Below, piece by piece: positions 49,717 through 59,236 of a DNA stretch of 64,000 nt. The notes beneath the pieces are model-generated. The model saw nothing but the letters and a program-made list of their open reading frames with translations. It made no database searches and was not told the DNA's origin. This stretch comes from Gordonia insulae (GTDB lineage: Bacteria; Actinomycetota; Actinomycetes; Mycobacteriales; Mycobacteriaceae). Location of the stretch: positions 1,426,001 through 1,490,000 of the forward strand of contig NZ_CP033972.1 of NCBI RefSeq assembly GCF_003855095.1, given 5' to 3'. The translations under genes and the position numbers were made by a program. Numbering within the stretch: position 1 is the first letter of the stretch; each line of letters begins with the position of its first letter.

Positions 49717-50509
49717 CATCGGTAAACACGTCACCGGTAAACACGTCACCGGCCAGCACGTCACGGGCACGAACAGCCCGGGCCCGAAACCACCGGGGAA
49801 GGCCGTCGAGGTCACCGGTGGGCTGCTGGACCGTGCCCAACGACTCCAGGCCCCGGCGGTCGCGAAGTACGTCCGCAGCATCCGCACGGCGCACCCCGAG
49901 GAGTCTCCCGCCCAGATCATCTCGCGATTGGAGAAGATCTACCTCACCGCGGTGACCGGTTCGGGCGGTGCCGTGGGTGCGACAGCCGCGATCCCCGGCG
50001 TCGGCACGATGACCGCGCTCGGCGCGATGACCGGCGAGACCGCCTTCTTCCTCGAGGCCTCGGCCCTGTTGGCGCTGTCGATCGCCGAGGTACACGGCAT
50101 CCCGGTGCACGACTCGGAGCGTCGCAAGACCCTGGTCCTGGCGGTCGCCCTCGGCGAGGAGGGCGTCGTCGCGCTGGGCCGGCTCGTCGGCACCCAGGGT
50201 GGCGCGCTCCGCCGACTCGGTGGTGCCGCGATCCCGGGCGGCGGGCTGGGCAAGCTCAACAAGACGCTGATCAACAAGCTGACCAAGAAATATGCGATCA
50301 AGCGCGCCCCACTGGTGTTCGGCAAGCTCCTGCCGGCCGGCATCGGCGCGATGATCGGCGGAATCGGCAACCGGGCCCTGGGCAAACGCGTCATCGCCAA
50401 TTCCCGGGAGGCGTTCGGCCCGCCGCCGTCCACGTGGATCATCGACGGCCAGATCCTCGGCGACGCGGGTCTCCCATCGGCCGGCGACCGGCCCGAACTG
50501 GATCGGTGA
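49709..50509 (+). CDS. Unknown protein with Gly/Ala-rich hydrophobic core
   Basis: This 266-residue protein overlaps the end of the reductase gene by eight bases and the start of the ABC exporter gene by four, so it is translationally coupled to both. The N-terminus carries HVTG repeats. The middle has hydrophobic stretches (AVTGSGGAVGATAAIPGVGTMTALGAM, FFLEASALLALSIAEVHGI) recalling EcsC-type proteins, and the C-terminal half is Lys/Gly-rich. I do not recognise it with confidence; EcsC-like membrane association is only a suggestion. Confidence 0.7.
   Translation: MVDIGKHVTGKHVTGQHVTGTNSPGPKPPGKAVEVTGGLLDRAQRLQAPAVAKYVRSIRTAHPEESPAQIISRLEKIYLTAVTGSGGAVGATAAIPGVGTMTALGAMTGETAFFLEASALLALSIAEVHGIPVHDSERRKTLVLAVALGEEGVVALGRLVGTQGGALRRLGGAAIPGGGLGKLNKTLINKLTKKYAIKRAPLVFGKLLPAGIGAMIGGIGNRALGKRVIANSREAFGPPPSTWIIDGQILGDAGLPSAGDRPELDR
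49721..49765 (+). repeat. Three 15-bp in-frame repeats
   Basis: ggtaaacacgtcacc occurs twice in tandem and a variant once, encoding GKHVT-GKHVT-GQHVT at the N-terminus of the unknown protein. Confidence 0.85.
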
Positions 50510-53500
50510 CTCCCACGCTACAAACCGAACCGCGATCGACCCGGCCGGAACCGGGGTCCCCGGCACCCGACTCCCCCGCGCCGCGACCCTGGATCCGCCG
50601 ACTTGCCGCCGAGTGTTGGCGGCATCGCGCCCTCGTCCTGATCACTCTCGGGGTGACCGCGGTCGCCGTCGCCGTGGACCTGATCGCCCCACTGCTCGCC
50701 AAGGCGGCCATCGATCACGCGACCGGCGCCGTCCGTGACGGCCTCACCATGCCGGTCATCATCGGCGCGTTGCTGACTCTCGCCGTCATCCGATACGCCT
50801 GTCAGTTCGGCCGCCGGCTCACCGCGGGCCGGTTGTCGATCGTCGTGCAGAACGCGCTCCGGCTCCGGTTGCTCGACACACTCCTGCATCTGGACGGCAA
50901 CGCGCAGAACCAGATCCGCACCGGTCAGATCGTCTCCCGGTCGATCTCCGACCTGCAGATCGTGCAGGGACTGCTCGCGATGGTGCCGTTGTCGGCGGGC
51001 GCGGCGGTGCAGGTGATCTTGGCGGTTGGCATCATGGCGTACCTGTCACCGCTGCTCACCTGCGTCGCGTTGATGATCTTCCCCCTCGTCGGCTTCGTCG
51101 TCTTCCGAACGCGCCGAAAGCTTTTCGCCGCGACCTGGTCGGCCCAGCAGGCCGCGGCCGACGTCGCGCAGCACGTCGAGGAGACCGTGACGGGCGTCCG
51201 TGTGGTGAAGGGATTCGGCCAGGAGGACCGGGCGGTCGACGAGCTCGTCGGCCTCGGTGCGCGGCTCTACTCGCTGCGCCTGCGCGCCGGGAAGATCAAC
51301 GCGCGCTTCACTCCCACGATGGCGGCCATCCCCCAGCTCGGTATGGTCGCGGTGATCGCCGTCGGCGGCTACCTCACCATGCACGGCCACATCACCGCGG
51401 GCACGTTCCTCGCGTTCGCCACCTACGTGGCGTCGATGACCGCGCTGGCCCGGCTGCTGACCAATCTCGTCGTCAGCGCGCAGTTGGCCCGGGCCGCGGT
51501 CGACCGCGTCTACGACGTGATCGAGCACCCGCACGACCCGGCCGGGTCGAACACCGCGACCCTGCCGGACGGCCCGCTCGGACTGCGGCTGCGCGGAGTC
51601 GGCTTCTCCTTCGACGACCGGCCGGTGCTGACCGATGTCGACCTCACCATCGAACCCGGGGAATGCGTTGCGGTGGTGGGTCGTCCGGGTTCGGGCAAGT
51701 CGACGCTCGCCGACCTCGCCGGCCGCTACTACCGACCGCACACCGGTGTGGTCGAGTTGCTCTCCGCCGACGGCACCCATCCGGTCGAGGAACTCGCCCC
51801 GGACGCCCTGCACGGAGCGGTCTCGGTCGTCTTCGACGAACCCTTCCTCTACTCCGACACCATCACCGCCAACATCGCGTTGGGTCCCGAGGAGACCGTG
51901 CCCGGCGACGATGCGCCGAGCGCGCGGCTCCTGTCGGCCGCACAGCGCGCCGACGCATACGAGTTCGTCGAGGGCCTGCCCGACGGCTTCGAGACGGTGG
52001 TCGGTGAGCGTGGTCTCACCCTGTCGGGCGGACAACGGCAACGAGTGGCGTTGGCCCGTGCGCTGTACGCGGACTCCCGGATCCTCGTCCTCGACGACGC
52101 CACGTCCGCCGTCGATGCGACCACCGAGTCGCAGATCCTGCACGGGCTCCGCGCCGAACGTCGCACCATGCTCCTGCTCGCCCATCGCCGCTCCACCCTG
52201 ACGTTGGCCGACCGCGTAGCGGTGCTCGACGACGGACACATAGTCGACGTGGGTACGGTCGCCGAACTCGACGAGAGGTGCGCCCTGTTCCGGTCGCTGA
52301 TGTCGGCCGCGGACCCGGAAGAGGCCGGTCGACGGAGCGTCGGTCAGGCACCGCCCGCGCTCGCGCTCGATCAGCTGTGGCCCGACGACGCACCCCGCGA
52401 CCCCGTCACCGATACGACGATCCGTCGGCCTGCCACCCCCGCCACGGGTCCCGGTGGGGGCGGCGCGCGAGGCGGCAGTGGGATCGGCGGCGCGTTGGGG
52501 TCGATGCCGGCGACTCCCGAGGTGCTCGCCGCGGTGGCCGCCCTGCCACCGGCCGACGAACAGCCGCGCGTCGACGTCGTGGCGGCACGGGCCGAGGAGC
52601 GATCGTTCTCCCTGCGCGGCCTGCTGCGACCGGTGCAGTGGCTGATCGCCGCGGCCATCCTCGCGATCGCGGTCGACACCCTCGTCGGACTGGCCTTCCC
52701 CTCACTGGCCCGAGCCGTCATCGACGCGGCCACGCACACCGACGAACGCACCCTCTGGTGGGCGACGGCGATCGGCGTGGTGCTGGTCGGTGTGGGCTGG
52801 ATCGGGTCGTCCACGGAGATCGTCTACGCCACCCGGGCGGGCGAGCGCGTCCTGTTCGGCCTCCGCGTGCGCAGCTACGCCCACCTGCAGCGACTCGGGC
52901 TCGACTACTACGAGCGCGAGCTCTCCGGCCGCATCATGACGCGGATGACCACCGATGTCGACGCCCTCTCGACGTTTCTGCAGACGGGTCTGTCGACCGC
53001 CGTCGTGGCCGCGTTCACCCTGGTCGGCGTGTCGGTCGCGCTGGTCATCACCGACCCGCTGCTCGGGGCGCTGATGCTCCCGGTGTTCCCCGTCCTGATC
53101 GTCGCCACGGTGATCTTCCGACGCATCTCGTCGGTCGCCTACACCCGGTCCCGCGAGCTCGTCAGCATCGTGAACGCGGACTTCCAGGAGAATATCGCGG
53201 GCATCAAGACCACCCAGACCTATCGCCACACCCCGGCCGCGTCCTCCCGCTTCACCCGCCGCACGCTCGACTGGGTGCATGCCCGGATGGTGTCGCAGAA
53301 GGCGATCGCCACCTACTTCCCGTTCATCACCCTGATGTCGGACCTCGCCGCGGCCGTGGCGATCGCCGTCGGCGCCCACCAGATCACCACCGGTTCACTC
53401 TCCGCCGGCACCCTGGTGGCGTTCATCCTCTACCTGTCGATGCTGTTCGGCCCCGTCCAGCAGCTCTCCCAAGTGTTCGACGGATACCAGCAGGCGGTCG

Positions 53501-54363
53501 TCGGGCTCCGCCGCATCTCCGATCTCCTGGGCACCCCGAGCTCCCTGAGCAGTCGCGACGACGTCGTCACCACCCCCGACGGCGGCTTCGACGGTCGCGC
53601 CGTCCTCGACGGCGTCAGCTTCCGTTACAGCGGCGCGGACCGCGACGCGCTGTCGGACATCGACCTGACCATCCCGCCCGGGTCGTCGCTCGCGCTCGTC
53701 GGGAGGACCGGCGCCGGGAAGTCCACGATCGTCAAACTGCTCGCCCGCTACTACGACCCGACGTCGGGTGCGGTGCGGATGGACGGAACCGACATCCGCG
53801 ATTTCGCCCTCGCCGACTACCGTGGCCGTCTCGGTGTCGTGCCACAGGAGCCGCACCTGTTCACCGGCACGGTCGCCGAGAACATCGCCTACGGACGGCC
53901 CGACGCCGATCGCGAGGCGATCGCCGCGGCCGCCCACGCCGTCGGCGCCGACGGCATGATCGCTGGGCTACCCGGCCGGATGAATCACCCGATCGGCGAA
54001 CGCGGCCAGGGGTTGTCGTCGGGTCAGCGGCAGCTGATCGCGCTGGCGCGCGCCGAACTCGTCGAGCCCGACCTCCTGCTGCTCGACGAGGCGACCGCGA
54101 CCCTGGACCAGGCGACCGAGGCGCTCGTCCTCGCCGCCGGCGAGGCGCTCACGCACCGCCGCACATCGGTCATCGTCGCGCATCGGTTGGCGACCGCCGC
54201 GCGCGCCGACATCATCGCCGTCGTCGATCAGGGGCGGATCGTCGAGATGGGAACACACGCGCAATTGCTGTCGTTGGGACAGAGGTACCGCGCGTTCTGG
54301 GATGCAGGTGTCGCGCCCGACGTCGACGGTATCGCCACCGCAGGTGACATGCGCCTCAGATGA
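50506..54363 (+). CDS. Fused ABC exporter (TMD-NBD-TMD-NBD), Rv0194-like
   Basis: This 1285-residue chain joins two half-exporters. TMD1 (about 45-330) and NBD1 have Walker A GRPGSGKST, signature LSGGQRQRVALARAL and Walker B ILVLDDATSAVD, where the catalytic Glu is Asp. A Pro/Gly linker (about 610-690) leads to TMD2 (about 700-1010) and NBD2, with GRTGAGKST, signature LSSGQRQLIALARAE and canonical LLLLDEATATLD. One ATP site is thus degenerate, as in heterodimeric exporters. The layout matches the M. tuberculosis multidrug pump Rv0194. GTG 50506 overlaps the upstream stop. Confidence 0.93.
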   Translation: MTPTLQTEPRSTRPEPGSPAPDSPAPRPWIRRLAAECWRHRALVLITLGVTAVAVAVDLIAPLLAKAAIDHATGAVRDGLTMPVIIGALLTLAVIRYACQFGRRLTAGRLSIVVQNALRLRLLDTLLHLDGNAQNQIRTGQIVSRSISDLQIVQGLLAMVPLSAGAAVQVILAVGIMAYLSPLLTCVALMIFPLVGFVVFRTRRKLFAATWSAQQAAADVAQHVEETVTGVRVVKGFGQEDRAVDELVGLGARLYSLRLRAGKINARFTPTMAAIPQLGMVAVIAVGGYLTMHGHITAGTFLAFATYVASMTALARLLTNLVVSAQLARAAVDRVYDVIEHPHDPAGSNTATLPDGPLGLRLRGVGFSFDDRPVLTDVDLTIEPGECVAVVGRPGSGKSTLADLAGRYYRPHTGVVELLSADGTHPVEELAPDALHGAVSVVFDEPFLYSDTITANIALGPEETVPGDDAPSARLLSAAQRADAYEFVEGLPDGFETVVGERGLTLSGGQRQRVALARALYADSRILVLDDATSAVDATTESQILHGLRAERRTMLLLAHRRSTLTLADRVAVLDDGHIVDVGTVAELDERCALFRSLMSAADPEEAGRRSVGQAPPALALDQLWPDDAPRDPVTDTTIRRPATPATGPGGGGARGGSGIGGALGSMPATPEVLAAVAALPPADEQPRVDVVAARAEERSFSLRGLLRPVQWLIAAAILAIAVDTLVGLAFPSLARAVIDAATHTDERTLWWATAIGVVLVGVGWIGSSTEIVYATRAGERVLFGLRVRSYAHLQRLGLDYYERELSGRIMTRMTTDVDALSTFLQTGLSTAVVAAFTLVGVSVALVITDPLLGALMLPVFPVLIVATVIFRRISSVAYTRSRELVSIVNADFQENIAGIKTTQTYRHTPAASSRFTRRTLDWVHARMVSQKAIATYFPFITLMSDLAAAVAIAVGAHQITTGSLSAGTLVAFILYLSMLFGPVQQLSQVFDGYQQAVVGLRRISDLLGTPSSLSSRDDVVTTPDGGFDGRAVLDGVSFRYSGADRDALSDIDLTIPPGSSLALVGRTGAGKSTIVKLLARYYDPTSGAVRMDGTDIRDFALADYRGRLGVVPQEPHLFTGTVAENIAYGRPDADREAIAAAAHAVGADGMIAGLPGRMNHPIGERGQGLSSGQRQLIALARAELVEPDLLLLDEATATLDQATEALVLAAGEALTHRRTSVIVAHRLATAARADIIAVVDQGRIVEMGTHAQLLSLGQRYRAFWDAGVAPDVDGIATAGDMRLR

Positions 54364-54501
54364 GTCCGGATGGTGAGGTCAGCCGCACGCCCTGAGCAGC
54401 GCGCGCGTAGCATCGGCAGGTGGTTCACCGATAGTCTTCACAAGGGACTTTCCCGGTGACAAGCGACCCGACACCAGAGGGAATTGAGGCGAGATAGCGC
54501 T

Positions 54502-57500
54502 GTGAGCAGTTCGATATCGGATTTCGGACAAAATACGTGGCTGGTCGAGGAGATGTACCAGCAATACAAGAAGGACCCCAATTCGGTCGACCCGAGTTGG
54601 CACGAATTCCTGGCCACCTATGACCCCGGTTCGAACGGCTCATCCTCCGACACCGCAGTCGCCGCCAATGGCAGCGCCGGATCGGGCACCGCCTCCTCCC
54701 GCACCGCACCCGCAGCAGCCAAGCCCGCGAGCACCACCGCAGCCCCCGCCTCCCCCGCCCCGACGAAGACCGAGAAGACCGAGAAGACCGAGCCGGCCAA
54801 GCAGCCCTCGAAGCAGGTCACCCTCGACCAGCAGCCGACCGCGGCCCCCGCCCGCAAGTCCGGCCCGACGAAGGAGTCCACCGCCACCAAGGCCGCGTCC
54901 GGGCAGAGCACCGCGAGCCGCGACGGGTCGGCCCGTTCGCAGAACCGCGCGAAGCCGACCGTGCCGTCGTCCGCCGGCAGCACCTCCGCCGAGGACGAGA
55001 ACAAGGTCCTGCGTGGCCCGGCGGCCGCCATCGCCAAGAACATGTCGGCGTCCCTGCAGGTTCCGACGGCCACCAGCGTGCGGGCGATCCCCGCGAAGCT
55101 GATGATCGACAACCGCATCGTCGTGAACAACCATCTCGCCCGCACCCGCGGCGGCAAGATCAGCTTCACCCACATCCTCGGCTACGCGATCGTCCAGGGG
55201 ATCAAGGCATTCCCGAACATGAACCGGCACTTCGCCGAGGTCGACGGGAAGCCCAACGTGGTCACCCCGGCCCACACCAATCTGGGCCTGGCCATCGACC
55301 TGGTCGGCAAGGACGGCAACCGCACGCTGGTGGTCGCGGCCATCAAGGGCTGCGAGACCATGGGCTTCGCCGAGTTCTACACGGCCTACCAGGACATCGT
55401 CCGCCGCGCCCGCGACGGCAAGCTGACCGGCGACGACTTCGCCGGCGTGACCATCTCGCTCACCAACCCCGGCACCATCGGCACGGTCCACTCGGTGCCG
55501 CGCCTGATGAAGGGCCAGGGCGCGATCATCGGCGCCGGCGCGATGGAGTACCCGGCCGAGTTCCAGGGATGCAGCGACGAGCAGATCGCCGAGCTCGGCG
55601 TCGGCAAGCTGATGACGCTGACGTCGACCTACGACCACCGCATCATCCAGGGTGCGGAGTCCGGCGACTTCCTGCGCACCATCCACGAACTGCTCCTCGA
55701 CGACGCGTTCTACGACGAGGTCTTCACCGCGTTCCACATCCCCTACGAGCCGGTCCGCTGGCGCCGCGACATTCCCGCAGGCCTGGTCGACAAGAGCACC
55801 CGCGTACTGGAACTCATTGCGGCATACCGCAATCGCGGACACCTGATGGCCGACATCGATCCGTTGATGATGGACAGCGATGCCCGGGCCAGCCATCCCG
55901 ATCTCAACGTCCTCACCTACGGTCTGACGCTCTGGGATCTCGACCGCGCGTTCAACGTCGGCGGCTTCCACGGCCAGGACAAGATGAAGCTGCGCGACGT
56001 CCTGTCGATCCTGCGCGACGCGTACTGCCGGCACGTCGGCGTGGAGTACACCCACATCCTCGAACCCGAGCAGCAGCGCTGGATTCAGGAACGGGTGGAG
56101 ATCAAGCACGTCAAACCGCCGGTCGCCGAGCAGAAGTACATCCTGTCCAAACTCAACGCCGCCGAGGCCTTCGAGACCTTCCTGCAGACCAAGTACGTCG
56201 GCCAGAAGCGCTTCTCGCTCGAGGGTGCCGAGTCGGTCATCCCGATGATGGACGCGGTGATCGACCAGAGCGCCGAGCACAGCCTCAACGAGGTCGTCAT
56301 CGGCATGCCGCACCGCGGTCGCCTCAACGTCCTCGCGAACATCGTCGGCAAGCCGTACTCGAAGATCTTCACCGAGTTCGAGGGCAACCTGAACCCGTCT
56401 CAGGCGCACGGTTCCGGTGACGTGAAGTACCACCTGGGCGCCGAGGGCAAGTACTACCAGATGTTCGGCGACAACGAGATCAACGTCTCGCTGACCGCCA
56501 ACCCGAGCCACCTCGAAGCGGTCGACCCGGTTCTCGAGGGACTCGTCCGCGCCAAGCAGGATCTGCTCGACGACGACGAGCAGTTCTCGGTGCTGCCGTT
56601 GATGCTGCACGGTGACGCCGCGTTCGCCGGCCAGGGCGTGGTCGCCGAGACGCTGAACATGGCGATGCTGCCGGGCTACCGCACCGGCGGCACGATCCAC
56701 ATCGTGGTCAACAACCAGGTCGGATTCACCACGGCGCCAGAGCATTCCCGCTCGACCGAGTACTGCACGGATGTCGCGAAGATGATCGGCGCACCGATCT
56801 TCCACGTGAACGGCGACGATCCGGAGGCCTCCGTGTGGGTCGCCAAGATGGCGGTCGACTACCGCGCGGCATTCCACAAGGACGTCGTGATCGACCTGGT
56901 GTGCTTCCGCCGTCGCGGACACAACGAGGGCGACGACCCGTCGATGACCCAGCCGGCCATGTACGACGTGATCGACACCAAGCGCGGCGTCCGCAAGAGT
57001 TACACCGAAGCCCTGATCGGCCGTGGTGACATCTCGACCAAGGAGGCCGAGGACGCCCTGCGCGACTACCAGGGCCAACTCGAGCGGGTGTTCAACGAGG
57101 TCAAGGAACTCGAGAAGTACACCGCGGAACCGAGTCCGTCGGTCGAGTCGGATCAGACGCTGCCGACCAAGCTCGTCACCGCGGTCGACAAAGAGGTCCT
57201 CGGCAGTATCGGCGACGCGTTCCTGCATGTCCCCGACGGTTTCGAGCCGCACCCCCGCGTGAAGCCCGTCCTGGAGCGGCGCCACGAGATGTCGCGGCAC
57301 GGCGGCATCGACTGGGCGTTCGCCGAGCTGCTGGCGTTCGGCTCCCTCGTCCTCGAGGGCCGGACCGTGCGTCTGTCCGGCCAGGACTCCCGCCGCGGTA
57401 CCTTCACGCAGCGGCACTCGGTGCTCATCGACCGCGACAGCGGTGCGGAGTACACGCCGCTCAACCACCTCAAGCCCGTCGAGGGCGAGGACGCCGGCGG

Positions 57501-58362
57501 CCGCTTCATGGTCTACGACTCCCCGCTGTCGGAGTTCGCGGTGGTCGGCTTCGAGTACGGCTATTCGGTCGGCAGCCCCGACGCGCTGGTGATGTGGGAA
57601 GGGCAGTTCGGCGACTTCGTCAACGGCGCTCAGTCCATCATCGACGAGTTCATCTCGTCCGGTGAGGCCAAGTGGGGTCAGCTCTCCGACGTGGTGCTGC
57701 TGCTCCCGCACGGCCACGAGGGTCAGGGTCCCGACCACACGTCGGGTCGCATCGAGCGATTCCTGCAGCTGTGCGCCGAGGGCTCGATGACCGTCGCACT
57801 GCCGTCCACCCCGGCCAGCTACTTCCACCTGCTCCGCCGGCACGTCCTCGACGGCATCAGCCGCCCGCTGATCGTGTTCACCCCGAAGTCGATGCTGCGC
57901 AACAAGCTTGCCGTCAGCCCGATCGAGGAGTTCACCGACGACAAGTTCCGTTCGGTGATCGATGATCCGAAGTTCGTGTCCGGCAACGGGGATCGCGACA
58001 AGGTCAAGCGCGTGCTGCTGGTGAGCGGAAAGCTCTACTACGAGCTGGCCGCCCGCCGGGACAAGGAGAAGCGCGACGACGTCGCGGTCGTGCGGATCGA
58101 ACAGCTCTACCCGGTGCCGCACCGCCGCCTGCGCAACACCCTCGAGCAGTACGGCAACGCCGACGACTTCGTGTGGGTCCAGGAGGAGCCGGCCAACCAG
58201 GGCCCGTGGCCGTTCCTCGGACTCTGGCTGCCGGAGATGCTGCCGGACCTGCTCAAGGGTCTGCGCCGCGCCTCGCGTCGCCCGATGTCGGCGCCGTCGT
58301 CGGGATCGAGCAAGGTGCACGCCGTGGAGCAGCAGGAGATCCTCGACGAGGCGTTCGGCTGA
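54502..58362 (+). CDS. kgd: Multifunctional 2-oxoglutarate decarboxylase/dehydrogenase (E1 plus E2-like domain)
   Basis: This 1286-residue protein is the actinobacterial SucA/Kgd. The first 35 residues ([18 protein letters not shown]) are E1-type. A Pro/Ala/Thr/Lys linker (about 40-165) and an E2 acyltransferase-like domain without a lipoyl arm follow (catalytic His in [17 protein letters not shown], near 376), then the ThDP-dependent E1 ([46 protein letters not shown]). It decarboxylates 2-oxoglutarate in the TCA cycle and works with DlaT and Lpd. GTG 54502 follows GAGGCGAG at good spacing. A strong terminator follows. Confidence 0.96.
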   Translation: MSSSISDFGQNTWLVEEMYQQYKKDPNSVDPSWHEFLATYDPGSNGSSSDTAVAANGSAGSGTASSRTAPAAAKPASTTAAPASPAPTKTEKTEKTEPAKQPSKQVTLDQQPTAAPARKSGPTKESTATKAASGQSTASRDGSARSQNRAKPTVPSSAGSTSAEDENKVLRGPAAAIAKNMSASLQVPTATSVRAIPAKLMIDNRIVVNNHLARTRGGKISFTHILGYAIVQGIKAFPNMNRHFAEVDGKPNVVTPAHTNLGLAIDLVGKDGNRTLVVAAIKGCETMGFAEFYTAYQDIVRRARDGKLTGDDFAGVTISLTNPGTIGTVHSVPRLMKGQGAIIGAGAMEYPAEFQGCSDEQIAELGVGKLMTLTSTYDHRIIQGAESGDFLRTIHELLLDDAFYDEVFTAFHIPYEPVRWRRDIPAGLVDKSTRVLELIAAYRNRGHLMADIDPLMMDSDARASHPDLNVLTYGLTLWDLDRAFNVGGFHGQDKMKLRDVLSILRDAYCRHVGVEYTHILEPEQQRWIQERVEIKHVKPPVAEQKYILSKLNAAEAFETFLQTKYVGQKRFSLEGAESVIPMMDAVIDQSAEHSLNEVVIGMPHRGRLNVLANIVGKPYSKIFTEFEGNLNPSQAHGSGDVKYHLGAEGKYYQMFGDNEINVSLTANPSHLEAVDPVLEGLVRAKQDLLDDDEQFSVLPLMLHGDAAFAGQGVVAETLNMAMLPGYRTGGTIHIVVNNQVGFTTAPEHSRSTEYCTDVAKMIGAPIFHVNGDDPEASVWVAKMAVDYRAAFHKDVVIDLVCFRRRGHNEGDDPSMTQPAMYDVIDTKRGVRKSYTEALIGRGDISTKEAEDALRDYQGQLERVFNEVKELEKYTAEPSPSVESDQTLPTKLVTAVDKEVLGSIGDAFLHVPDGFEPHPRVKPVLERRHEMSRHGGIDWAFAELLAFGSLVLEGRTVRLSGQDSRRGTFTQRHSVLIDRDSGAEYTPLNHLKPVEGEDAGGRFMVYDSPLSEFAVVGFEYGYSVGSPDALVMWEGQFGDFVNGAQSIIDEFISSGEAKWGQLSDVVLLLPHGHEGQGPDHTSGRIERFLQLCAEGSMTVALPSTPASYFHLLRRHVLDGISRPLIVFTPKSMLRNKLAVSPIEEFTDDKFRSVIDDPKFVSGNGDRDKVKRVLLVSGKLYYELAARRDKEKRDDVAVVRIEQLYPVPHRRLRNTLEQYGNADDFVWVQEEPANQGPWPFLGLWLPEMLPDLLKGLRRASRRPMSAPSSGSSKVHAVEQQEILDEAFG

Positions 58363-58382
58363 TCTGAGCCTCGATCACAGGT

Positions 58383-58415
58383 TGCCGGTCGGCTCGCACA
58401 GCGAGCCGACCGGCA
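58383..58415 (+). terminator. kgd terminator
   Basis: A perfect 15-bp stem (58383-58397 with 58401-58415) with a three-base loop ACA starts 20 bases after the kgd stop and is followed by CCTTTGT. It also lies downstream of the convergent tetR gene. Confidence 0.85.
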
Positions 58416-58420
58416 CCTTT

Positions 58421-58520
58421 GTCTTCAGACCTGCGGGACCGTCTTCAGACCTGCGGGACCGTGTTCAGACCTGCGGGACTGTGTTCAGACCTGCGGGACC
58501 GTGTTCAGACCTGCGGGACG
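58421..58520 (-). repeat. Five tandem 20-bp repeats at the 3' end of tetR
   Basis: Units begin at 58421, 58441, 58461, 58481 and 58501 and differ at only two or three positions (core TTCAGACCTGCGGGAC). The unit nearest the gene encodes its last codons and stop (V-P-Q-V-stop), so the gene end has been copied outward four times. Confidence 0.9.
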
Positions 58521-59122
58521 ACGGCGGCGAGTGCCGGCAGCGCCGCGGTGATGAGGGCCAGCAGTTGATCGCGGGTGATGACCGGGTCGGTCAGCCAGCT
58601 GATGGTGGTCTCCTCGACGAACGAGATCCAGCCCTGAACGGTCATCTCGACCACCGGGGTCACCGAGATCCCCAGCGCCGGCGCGTGATCGAACACCCGG
58701 GAGGCCATCACCGAGCGGGTCTGGTCGAACACCTCGCGCATCGCCGGGTCGGCGCTCGACGACCCGCGCATGAACGCCATGTAGGCCTTGCGGTTGTCGC
58801 TCACGTAGTCCACGAACGCGGACATGGATGCCGACAGCATCGTGATCGGGTCCCCGAGTCGCGGATCCGGCTCGGTGCACTCGAGCATCTCGTCGGCCTG
58901 AGCGCGTGCGATCGCGACGTGGAAGTCCTGCTTGGACTCGAAGTAGTGGAACAACAGGGCGCGCGACACCCCGGCAGCCTCCGCGATGGCGTCGATCGAC
59001 ACCTGTTCGAGCGGCCGGTCGCGCACCATGTCGAGGCCGAGTTCGACGAGTTGATCTCGCCGGGCCTCCGGACTCATCCGGGTGCGCTTGGCCGCCGGCG
59101 CCGAACCTGAGGTCACCGCCAC
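58505..59122 (-). CDS. TetR-family transcriptional repressor
   Basis: This 205-residue regulator has the N-terminal TetR helix-turn-helix (QVSIDAIAEAAGVSRALLFHYFESKQDFHVAI) and a ligand-binding helical C-terminal domain. It is divergent from the monooxygenase-dehydrogenase pair, and two matching inverted repeats lie between them, so it most likely represses that operon, and possibly itself, until a substrate binds. Its last codons fall in a 20-bp tandem repeat array. Confidence 0.92.
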   Translation of the reverse strand: MAVTSGSAPAAKRTRMSPEARRDQLVELGLDMVRDRPLEQVSIDAIAEAAGVSRALLFHYFESKQDFHVAIARAQADEMLECTEPDPRLGDPITMLSASMSAFVDYVSDNRKAYMAFMRGSSSADPAMREVFDQTRSVMASRVFDHAPALGISVTPVVEMTVQGWISFVEETTISWLTDPVITRDQLLALITAALPALAAVVPQV

Positions 59123-59176
59123 AGTCTATGTGTCCTCTCATCCGCTGTCCTTGCTGGTCGACTCCACCGTAGGCTG

Positions 59177-59197
59177 TTATTGATCATTATTCAATAA
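59177..59197. promoter_or_regulatory. TetR operator 1
   Basis: TTATTGA-N7-TCAATAA is a perfect 7-bp inverted repeat. Its centre is 22 bases from operator 2. It lies on the tetR side of the gap. Confidence 0.7.
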
Positions 59198-59198
59198 G

Positions 59199-59219
59199 CT
59201 ATTGACGAGTATTCAATAG
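59199..59219. promoter_or_regulatory. TetR operator 2
   Basis: CTATTGA-N7-TCAATAG shares the same pattern, YTATTGA-N7-TCAATAR. It lies 18 bases before the monooxygenase start, where a bound repressor would block transcription. Confidence 0.7.
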
Positions 59220-59236
59220 GACTCTATGGTGAGATC

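Noticed and set aside
54640..58320. 1226-codon open frame opposite kgd
   Set aside because: Mirror frame of kgd; the codon pattern follows the real gene's third-position GC bias, and no motif is seen.
58421..58520. CRISPR-like short repeats
   Set aside because: The 20-bp units are directly abutting with no spacers and overlap the end of tetR; no cas genes are present.
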